DNA of 64,000 nucleotides. Origin: a bacterium. GTDB taxonomy: Bacteria; Fidelibacterota; Marinisomatia; Marinisomatales; TCS55. Both the position numbers and the translations under genes were made by a program. The stretch is from positions 1 to 64,000 of the forward strand of contig SGYN01000004.1 of assembly GCA_004321715.1 (NCBI GenBank), in the 5' to 3' direction. The notes beneath the pieces were generated by a model that had not been told where the DNA came from, searched no databases, and worked only from the letters and a program-made list of their open reading frames with translations. Below, piece after piece: positions 47,906 through 55,736 of this stretch. How positions within the stretch are numbered: the first letter of the stretch is position 1; every line of letters begins with the position of its first letter.

Positions 47906-50900
47906 TTATTTGACCAGAGTCATTTTCTTAATTTGCCTGAATTCGTTTCCAGCTTCAAGCTCATAGAAATACAACCCACTAGGAAGCATATTGCCTCCTT
48001 GATCTGTTCCATTCCATTGAATATTATATGTACCAGCATCTAATTGAGCTCTCGTTACGTTTGCTACAAGCTGACCCATAATATTATAAACGTTAATCCG
48101 CACTTCTAATTGCATAGGTATGCTAAAAGAAATATTAGTAGTTGGATTAAATGGATTTGGGTAATTGTCTGATAAGGCAAATGTTGTAGGTACCATATCA
48201 TTCGCTAATGATAGAGCGATACAAACTTCATCTGCATCCCATTCTTCTATTGGAAGAGGTGGATCTTTTTGCCATGTGTCATCATCGAATTCCCAATCTC
48301 CCCAGCTACAATCAAAATCGGAGTTGGAATGCATGTATCTGGCACGGAATCTTCCAAAACCAAAACCGCCGCCTTCACTTACAACAACCGATTCAGACAT
48401 ATCGAGAAATTCCCAATGGTAGATCATATGCCAGGCTAATGGTCCAACAAAATCAACGGTTGCTGAAAAAGATCCATCACCATTGTTCATTGCTACAAAT
48501 TTTTGACCATCGTCAAATCCCTGCAAATAATTTAACCATTTATCTTCTAGTTTGATATACACTGAATCTTCAGCAGAATCAAAGCCATCTTCGCTTGCTC
48601 CAGTCATATCAACGGTAAACATAACAGAAACTTCCTGTCCTGCAGGAACAACTGCACCAGCTGGAAGATCATAGTATCCAGCTAAGTCTAACTCTAATAG
48701 GCCTGTACCATCATCTTCACCAATTGCGAATGTTCTGTTTCCGCCACCAAATACTGGTGAATCTTCCCAACCCATATCGGTCCATAGTTCACCATATGTA
48801 GAGGTAAGATGAGTAACAGACTCTTCACTATGCTCAATAAAGAACTTATATTCATTTTCATGATCTGGTAGATCCGTTAGTGATAGCGCCAAACTAAATA
48901 TGTTTGTACCAGGAGTTCTGGTTAATTCAGAATCCGTTGGATCATCACCGTTCCAACCATTGAAACCACCACGAACCTGCATCACATCACCTCGAGCAAC
49001 ACTAAAGATGGGCATGCCTGTAGCGCCTTCTTCATCTAACCATTCCGATAAATCCACAGAAAAGATAACTGTTTTAGTTACAGGTTGCACAGTAGACGGT
49101 GGAGCGTTATCCCAATACATCCATGCTAAGGTAGTATCCTTAGTTACGGTAGCGGTACGGTTATCGTTACTTTCCCATCCATCAACACCTTTTAAGAATT
49201 TATGCTCAACTGCGGTAGTACCAGCAGCAAAGGAATAATGTCCAGACCAGAAATCATCTCCTTCATGAGTCAATGCTTCTCCAGCCCATCCATTCATAGT
49301 TCCTGCAATATGCATTACTTCGCCTGCATATCCGACTATTCCAGCTGTATTAACTCGAAACCATACATCCACACTATCCGTTGGTGTGTATGGGGGAGTG
49401 GTACCACTTTCCCAATAATCAACATTTAAATCAACGCCTTCAGTCTCACCAGCAAGAGAAAATGTGCGATTATCGGTTGATTCCCAATTCACATTTTCTA
49501 ATGCATCCAGCATAACATATTTATATTCATAATCACCCATAGCTAGAGGTTCAGCTGTGGTATACGTCCAATAATCACCACCTACATTATCCAATTCCCA
49601 TTCAACTCCATCCCAGCCATTCATACTTCCACGAATAACAAGAGTATTTGTGGAGTCTGTGAAACCAGGAGCGGTAGAGGTATTCAGAGTAAATGTTACA
49701 TTAACAGGTTGTACATCCGTTGGCGGTACATTGCTCCAATAGACCCATTGCAATGTAGTATCCTGATTTGCAACGGCAATACGATTATCATTAGTCTCCC
49801 AACTATCGCTTCCTTTTAAGAATTTATATTGAAGAGTATCGCCAGCTGTAGCAAAGGAATATTGACCAGACCAGAATGTAGAGTCGCCTTCAGGACTTAA
49901 TGGGGCTCCAGTCCATCCATTCATGTTCCCTGCAATATGCATTACTTCGCCTGCATAGTCTGCAATACCTGCTGTGCTAACCCGAAACCATACATCTACA
50001 CTATCCGTTACAGTGTACGGTGGGGTAGTACCATTTTGCCAGAAATCCATAGCAAGCGCCGTATCTAGTACATCTGCACCAAAGGTCAAAGTACGGTTGC
50101 CAGTTGACTCCCAAGTATCACCACTTTCACCAACGAGTACATATTTAAATTCATGAGTTACAGTATCATCTAAGCCTAAGCTATGATATGTCCAATAATC
50201 ACCACCAACATTTTCCATTTCCCAATCATTGCCAGACCAGCCATTAAAACTTCCTCGAATGACCAATGTACTGGTAGAATCGGTAAATCCATTAGCAGTG
50301 GATGTATTTAAACTAAATCGAACAACAACTCCAATTGGATATGGACAGTCTGAACTAGAATTTGTTGTCGATCCATCAGAACAATTAGGCGTAGCAATTG
50401 TCCATTGAGTTATATCAAAAGTTGCACTAGGAGTACGATCAATACGATACGCCCAAGCATCCATATATTCCCAAGCTTCTCCCGTTCCATCTGTAGCTGG
50501 ATCTCCATATAGATCTACAACGCTAGTATCATTTGCGGATATTAAGAATAATTCAATGGCATCGTCACCGTTTTGGGACACATCCCCATCAATCGCGTAA
50601 TTAACATTGTATTGACCAAAAAAATTTCCAAAATAATTTTGATATGCACTGGTATCTCGTAAAAACCAAAAACTTTCGCCTGCAGCCAAAGCAACAGCTG
50701 GAAGATTTGCTTCTATTCCATCCGTTCCACCACCATTATTGGCAACACCAACAGCATACACACTGAGGTCTGCAATACTATCAATAGCAACAAGTTCTAA
50801 GGCCTTGCCAGCAGAACCTGCTTCAGGTACTGTGAGGTCTAGCACACCCCCAATTACAAGAGAACTGGTTTGTGCGAATACCGTAGTTGAAATAGTTAGA

Positions 50901-50926
50901 CATATGATTAGTAACATTTTTTTCAT
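47906..50926 (-). CDS. T9SS-secreted protein with repeated glycogen/starch-binding-like domains
   Basis: The start is moved to the ATG at 50926, preceded by TAGGAGG; the track's start at 50956 lacks one. A signal peptide (KKMLLIICLTISTTVFAQ) is followed by a lamin-tail-like domain (to about 200). Five glycan-binding-like sandwich domains follow, in an A-B-A-B-C order: A units carry LVIRGSFNGW or LVIRGSMNGW, B units carry EVMHIAGNMNGW or EVMHIAGTMNGW, and the fifth carries MQVRGGFNGWNGDD. The FNGW/MNGW core with FKYV or KFLKG strands resembles CBM20/CBM48-type starch or glycogen binding modules. The sorting domain is at the end (NYPNPFNPTT). It is probably the extracellular alpha-glucan-binding protein of the locus, replacing SusD/E-type proteins. 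Confidence 0.75.
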   Translation of the reverse strand: MKKMLLIICLTISTTVFAQTSSLVIGGVLDLTVPEAGSAGKALELVAIDSIADLSVYAVGVANNGGGTDGIEANLPAVALAAGESFWFLRDTSAYQNYFGNFFGQYNVNYAIDGDVSQNGDDAIELFLISANDTSVVDLYGDPATDGTGEAWEYMDAWAYRIDRTPSATFDITQWTIATPNCSDGSTTNSSSDCPYPIGVVVRFSLNTSTANGFTDSTSTLVIRGSFNGWSGNDWEMENVGGDYWTYHSLGLDDTVTHEFKYVLVGESGDTWESTGNRTLTFGADVLDTALAMDFWQNGTTPPYTVTDSVDVWFRVSTAGIADYAGEVMHIAGNMNGWTGAPLSPEGDSTFWSGQYSFATAGDTLQYKFLKGSDSWETNDNRIAVANQDTTLQWVYWSNVPPTDVQPVNVTFTLNTSTAPGFTDSTNTLVIRGSMNGWDGVEWELDNVGGDYWTYTTAEPLAMGDYEYKYVMLDALENVNWESTDNRTFSLAGETEGVDLNVDYWESGTTPPYTPTDSVDVWFRVNTAGIVGYAGEVMHIAGTMNGWAGEALTHEGDDFWSGHYSFAAGTTAVEHKFLKGVDGWESNDNRTATVTKDTTLAWMYWDNAPPSTVQPVTKTVIFSVDLSEWLDEEGATGMPIFSVARGDVMQVRGGFNGWNGDDPTDSELTRTPGTNIFSLALSLTDLPDHENEYKFFIEHSEESVTHLTSTYGELWTDMGWEDSPVFGGGNRTFAIGEDDGTGLLELDLAGYYDLPAGAVVPAGQEVSVMFTVDMTGASEDGFDSAEDSVYIKLEDKWLNYLQGFDDGQKFVAMNNGDGSFSATVDFVGPLAWHMIYHWEFLDMSESVVVSEGGGFGFGRFRARYMHSNSDFDCSWGDWEFDDDTWQKDPPLPIEEWDADEVCIALSLANDMVPTTFALSDNYPNPFNPTTNISFSIPMQLEVRINVYNIMGQLVANVTRAQLDAGTYNIQWNGTDQGGNMLPSGLYFYELEAGNEFRQIKKMTLVK
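49085..50330 (-). repeat. Duplicated A-B two-domain unit of about 620 bp
   Basis: Two successive A-B pairs share near-identical protein stretches (NVGGDYWTY, TDSVDVWFRV and EVMHIAG), so an A-B unit was duplicated in tandem. Similarity between the two copies is much higher than between A and B. Confidence 0.75.
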
Positions 50927-51012
50927 TATTGAATTCCTCCTAAATTGAAAATACATTGTAAAAAAGACCAGGTAGTTTTCTATATATTATAGTCAAATAC
51001 AAGAAATAATTG

Positions 51013-52020
51013 TTAATATGAAAATTGTATACTGAATTGGTGGGTTTCTCCCAAATGAGATAAGGTTTCTACGCTATAATTAATATACAGATTCTTTTTT
51101 AAGATATTTGTCATATTGAATCCCAAACCCATGGATAGTTCTTTCTCACGTTCATGTAAAAATAAAGAATTCATTCCCGTGCGTATCACAAATAGATTAT
51201 TAAATAATCCGCATTCAATCCCAGCGTTGACATACATGGAATTATCATTTGGGCTATTGACATCGACACTCCAGGTCATTGTACCTATTTGGCCTACATT
51301 CAAATCATCGGAAATGCCTACTCGTAATATAAGCGGAAGATCAAAGTCATCGGTTGCTAAGTACCCCGTAACGCTTTCATTGTTTCCTTCTATCGTCTCA
51401 TCAATATCTACAGGTACCAGTAGATCATCTCCTGTCATATTCATCTTTGGTCCAAAATTGCTAATGCTGGTTCCTAGTTTAAAACCGTATGGAGTGGAAA
51501 ATAACGTACCGATATCCAGAGCAATTCCTGTAGCATTATTATTGGCAATCGTTTCTTGAACATATTTGCCATTGAAACCAATCGAGAATCGATCGGTAAG
51601 ATTTAAAGAGTAGGTGGCTCCAATTGCAAAGTTTGATGCGGCAAAAGTCTCTCCAGTATTTTCATTACCGTATCTCGTTACTTCCATATCATTCATGGTA
51701 ACAGAAGTAATATTTAATCCAAAAAAGTGATTATTCATCAATGGTAACGAAAAGCCAAAGTAATCAAAGGCGATATCTGCTATCCAATTGGAATGATTAA
51801 AAAACACTTCTTTTGTTTTGTAAAAGCTTAAACCTGCTGGGTTCCAGTACATAGCAGAAGCATCATTGGCGATAGAGGTAAACGCACCACCCATACCCAC
51901 AGCCCTAGAGCCAACATTCATATGCAAAAACTTTGCCGCAGTAGTCCCGATTTTATCAACAGCGAGAATATTTCCTAAGAGAAAATGAAAACACAGAATA
52001 TATTGAATACACTTTATCAT
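51013..52020 (-). CDS. PorV/PorQ-family outer-membrane protein
   Basis: The 335-residue product has a signal sequence and the family's conserved N-terminal motif: FLHMNVGSRAVGMGGAFTSI, then DASAMYWNPAGLS. The rest is a FadL-like beta-barrel, ending in FSIQFSY. PorV is the outer-membrane shuttle protein of T9SS that hands cargo to the attachment complex. Many genomes hold several paralogues next to cargo or TonB receptor genes, so this could be a locus-dedicated copy and not the main PorV. Its ATG overlaps the upstream gene's TGA (ATGA), making it the last gene of a five-gene operon. Confidence 0.83.
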   Translation of the reverse strand: MIKCIQYILCFHFLLGNILAVDKIGTTAAKFLHMNVGSRAVGMGGAFTSIANDASAMYWNPAGLSFYKTKEVFFNHSNWIADIAFDYFGFSLPLMNNHFFGLNITSVTMNDMEVTRYGNENTGETFAASNFAIGATYSLNLTDRFSIGFNGKYVQETIANNNATGIALDIGTLFSTPYGFKLGTSISNFGPKMNMTGDDLLVPVDIDETIEGNNESVTGYLATDDFDLPLILRVGISDDLNVGQIGTMTWSVDVNSPNDNSMYVNAGIECGLFNNLFVIRTGMNSLFLHEREKELSMGLGFNMTNILKKNLYINYSVETLSHLGETHQFSIQFSY

Positions 52021-55000
52021 TTCACAATAGCCAATTTTCCAATTTTCTCACCCACGCCTTTTGCCTCAATGTGATAAATATAAACTCCATAACTTGCTGT
52101 TAAATTATCTTTGGTTAGCAGATCCCATTTTCCAGTACCATAATTCATAGATGAAGTATGATGTATCTCTTTAACTAACTCTCCAGATATAGTATAAATA
52201 CGAATGATACAGTTCTGCGGTAGGTAACGGAATTGTATTTCTCTTGGACCTCTTCCAGAAGTAAAGGTATTTAAACCTTCGAAAGAATTCGTAGCGTAAT
52301 ATGGATTGGGTACAACTTTAATTTTATCCATATCCGATGAAGCTTTTTGCTGATCGATGTAGGAAGCGAGAGTGGTAAACTCGTAAACATCTTCCTGAAG
52401 AAATGGTTTTTCAATAAATATATATGCCGTATCGCCCGGCTGGGGTTCGTTATAAATCAATTCTTCGTCATTTGGGTGTAAGTTTAAATAGAAGGACCAG
52501 GATGGCGCAGGGTATCCATTCTCATCTTCATAATCCATAAAGACAATCCAATCACTTTCCCTGTTGCCATCGGCATTGAACTTTCCATCAGGATCTCCCA
52601 TAGGAATTACATCAATAAATCCTGTGGGTATGTCTGCCCAATCCAGGGCATCAACACCAGTGAGAGATTCCCTTCTTTGTACCTTGAAATTGACATTCCG
52701 AGCCTCATAAAGAAAGCCAGGATAACAATTGCTTGAATTGGGAAGAAAACGCATACAAAGATCAATGGTTGAGTCCACATCCGCATCATAGAATATGATA
52801 CGGTAATCAAAAGGTAATTGAGTGCCAACTACATTAAATGTCGCATATCGTTGCACGTTATAAGACCAGATGCTATCTCGAGACCAAATAGATTCTTCCA
52901 TATTAAATCGTAGTTCGTTTACATTATTAAATGATAATCTAAATCCATCGATTACCTGACCGTCTTCCATATTCAGATCTTTGTCACTTATCAGTGTATC
53001 CAGTGAATTTTCAACTGTTACATCAGTTAAATAATACGATTTAGTAGTAACCGTATCGTAGCCAGCAATTCCTTGTTGATTTGGTAGTATTGTATCCGAA
53101 AATGTTATATGGTACGTATGATTATTTTTTACACTCATTGGATCAACAATTTCAAAATATATTTCGCCGCTTGATGTACCAGAGATGTGGTTCAGCAATG
53201 ATCCCTCAAATTCTGCATCCGTATATCCAGCGGCAGGAGGAGAGGGGATGGCTTCAACCACATTGGGACCCATCTCAATTTCACCAGTTAATGAATTCAC
53301 CCGTAGTCGCATAGGGGAATCACTAGGAATGATATCATTTGTCAAATCACCACCATAATCATAAGAAACAACTGCGTAATAATATCGTTGACCATTTACG
53401 ACATTTTCATCACGATAGTAATGTCGAATCCCCGTATCATCACCAAGATAAAATTTTATCCCATTTAAGTCGACTGGATGCCATCCATTCTTTCCATTAT
53501 TTAAATCCCATTGAGCTTTTTCTCCATTTTGGACATATGGCTCTAGAAAAGTCAAATTACCATCTCCATCAGTAATGGTGTAGGCATCATCAAATTGAAA
53601 ATCAGTAGCTCGATATATTTTATATCCTTCAAAATCATATAAATCGACACCATTGGTAACTTCACCCATGTATTTATCGATCGATTGTTCTGCACTTTCA
53701 TCCCAGTAAAGAGTCACAAAGCCATCTCCAGTAACTGATGATACTTTGGGCGGGTTGGGAGCTTTAGCAAATTGATAATCAAAATCATAGGTGGTTTGCG
53801 CTACAGCTTTATTGCGAAGAGCATCGGCCACATCATTTCCAAGAGTAACGGACATTGCGATGCGTTCCGTTTGGCCAGACTTTAATGGAAAAAATCCCGA
53901 CGTAACAAATAAATCATAATCACCCGGTGGTTGACCGCCAGCAGGAGGTTGCCAATAGGTTCCTGGAGTCATGTAAAATAGCCAGAGATAATTATCACTA
54001 GTGATTGGAATGGCCCCAGCTGGATCGTATCCTACAGCAGTAAGCCCCATTTGATCGGATTCTGCTACATCCGTCTTATCAATATTTGGTTCTCCTGGAA
54101 ATCCCGTTCCAGAACCAGAAGTTGGCTTTTGATCATTGACTCCCGCTGCAATGCCTCCCGATTCATCTCCATTGATCCCCACATCATCGCTTGGATCCCA
54201 ATCGAAATCATTATCAATAAAATCATCTCTGGATTCATCAATCATTTCATCAATTCCTTCATCAATTCCTTCATCAATTGCACCATCGCCATCATTATCA
54301 ATACCATCTGCATAGGGCTTGCCTAAATCTTCTGTATCCACGTCATATAAAATAATATTCGAATTTGGTACTGCATATCGTTTCCATTCATCTGTTGCTG
54401 CACTAGCGATAATTTCTTCCGTGATTAAAGGAGAATTCACATCGGCTCCCAATCCATATGGGTATTCCAATGCATACGGGTCATCCGAATTGGCGTTATT
54501 ATCAATTCCGTCTGCATAAGATAGACCAAGATCATTTTGATCAAGGCCAATAAGATGTATAATGGAATCTTGCATGGAATCGTTAGAAGGCGGCCATATC
54601 TGCCATTGTGAATATGCAGCATTAATCATTTCTTCTGTAACAACGGGACTGTTTTCTTCCCCATCTTGGTCATTATCAATTCCGTCTGCATAAGTAACCC
54701 CAGACTGATCTCCAAAGGGTACATGTGTCATATTTTCATCAACTAGACCATTTCCGTTGTCATCAATAGCGTTCCCTAAAATTTCATCCAAAATAAAGAA
54801 CTCACTAATAATCGGGCCATTATCTTCACCATCACCATCATTATCAATTCGATCCGTATTATTCCCGGGTGTCTCAATAAAAGAAGTTGCAGCTACGCCT
54901 ACTTGATCACTTCCAAAAGCTGCATTTCCAATACCATCACTATCCATGGACCAGGCAACATCATATAATAAATCAAAATCGGGTGTATCATCACCGCTAT

Positions 55001-55736
55001 CGCCATCGCCTCCCACTAGATCAGCAAGCCACATGGAAAAAGATACCTTTTCATAATCATAAGATGCATCATTTGTGATTTCATGAAGGATAAAAACCAC
55101 ATCTTCAATAAGAACTTGCTTCCATTCCAGCACCCGAACTCCAGCCAATAATCCGGCACCTTTACGGTTGATATCCGTTACATCCGGAGTGTATGGAACA
55201 CCAACAATAAAATTTCGATCATCGGAGGCCTTATAATAAATCTCTTGCTGTGCATTAAATTGATTTTTTCCAAAATATCCATTCCAAGAACTTGACCAAC
55301 CAGGATCATTAGAATCATCCATTTTATCAGGCCAAGCAACTGGCCATGTGCTTTCATCATCGCTGATAGCAATTTTTTGTGAATTGGGATTTAAATATCC
55401 AGGTACAGGCTCCCACGTCATGGAATTACCCGATTGATCCGAACGAAATGGAATGGTTACCAAAGGTCGTATGTCACCATCATCGGTGTTGACTTCTGCA
55501 CCAACTGCAAGAGCAGTCATGGCTATATACATCTGACCAGAATTAACCGGCCATTCATAGGGTATTTCTCCAGGGGTAGCAGATTGACGTCCCGTAATAC
55601 CATAATTGAAAATAGTAGTTCGAACTTTATTTACATCAATATTGGTAGAGCGTCGGTAGTCCGGATCGCCGCGTTCATCCGATTGAGACCATAAGAATGT
55701 CAAAAATAGGAAAATGAAAGAAAGCAACCTTACCAT
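52017..55736 (-). CDS. Secreted FN3/calcium-loop protein with variant sorting domain, linked to TonB receptor
   Basis: The 1239-residue protein has a signal peptide (LLSFIFLFLTFLWSQ). Residues about 290-540 hold repeated acidic loops (DRIDNDGDGEDN, YADGIDNDQDGEEN, YADGIDNNANSDD, YADGIDNDGDGAIDE), resembling thrombospondin type-3 calcium repeats. An FN3-like unit lies near 660-790. The C-terminus (VVPNPYYATNSFEG...GVYIYHIEAKG) is a variant of the sorting domain that lacks the NPFNP core. It overlaps the TonB receptor gene by seven bases and the PorV-like gene by four, so the three are translated together. It may be a surface partner of the receptor, in the position SusD holds in other systems, but it shows no SusD features. 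Confidence 0.65.
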   Translation of the reverse strand: MVRLLSFIFLFLTFLWSQSDERGDPDYRRSTNIDVNKVRTTIFNYGITGRQSATPGEIPYEWPVNSGQMYIAMTALAVGAEVNTDDGDIRPLVTIPFRSDQSGNSMTWEPVPGYLNPNSQKIAISDDESTWPVAWPDKMDDSNDPGWSSSWNGYFGKNQFNAQQEIYYKASDDRNFIVGVPYTPDVTDINRKGAGLLAGVRVLEWKQVLIEDVVFILHEITNDASYDYEKVSFSMWLADLVGGDGDSGDDTPDFDLLYDVAWSMDSDGIGNAAFGSDQVGVAATSFIETPGNNTDRIDNDGDGEDNGPIISEFFILDEILGNAIDDNGNGLVDENMTHVPFGDQSGVTYADGIDNDQDGEENSPVVTEEMINAAYSQWQIWPPSNDSMQDSIIHLIGLDQNDLGLSYADGIDNNANSDDPYALEYPYGLGADVNSPLITEEIIASAATDEWKRYAVPNSNIILYDVDTEDLGKPYADGIDNDGDGAIDEGIDEGIDEMIDESRDDFIDNDFDWDPSDDVGINGDESGGIAAGVNDQKPTSGSGTGFPGEPNIDKTDVAESDQMGLTAVGYDPAGAIPITSDNYLWLFYMTPGTYWQPPAGGQPPGDYDLFVTSGFFPLKSGQTERIAMSVTLGNDVADALRNKAVAQTTYDFDYQFAKAPNPPKVSSVTGDGFVTLYWDESAEQSIDKYMGEVTNGVDLYDFEGYKIYRATDFQFDDAYTITDGDGNLTFLEPYVQNGEKAQWDLNNGKNGWHPVDLNGIKFYLGDDTGIRHYYRDENVVNGQRYYYAVVSYDYGGDLTNDIIPSDSPMRLRVNSLTGEIEMGPNVVEAIPSPPAAGYTDAEFEGSLLNHISGTSSGEIYFEIVDPMSVKNNHTYHITFSDTILPNQQGIAGYDTVTTKSYYLTDVTVENSLDTLISDKDLNMEDGQVIDGFRLSFNNVNELRFNMEESIWSRDSIWSYNVQRYATFNVVGTQLPFDYRIIFYDADVDSTIDLCMRFLPNSSNCYPGFLYEARNVNFKVQRRESLTGVDALDWADIPTGFIDVIPMGDPDGKFNADGNRESDWIVFMDYEDENGYPAPSWSFYLNLHPNDEELIYNEPQPGDTAYIFIEKPFLQEDVYEFTTLASYIDQQKASSDMDKIKVVPNPYYATNSFEGLNTFTSGRGPREIQFRYLPQNCIIRIYTISGELVKEIHHTSSMNYGTGKWDLLTKDNLTASYGVYIYHIEAKGVGEKIGKLAIVK
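54249..54284. repeat. Short 12-bp tandem repeat inside the calcium-loop gene
   Basis: The 12-base unit ATCAATTCCTTC occurs twice and is followed by a degenerate third copy. It encodes the DEGI repeats of the acidic tail after the last DNDGDG loop. Length change by slippage is possible and would stay in frame. Confidence 0.6.
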
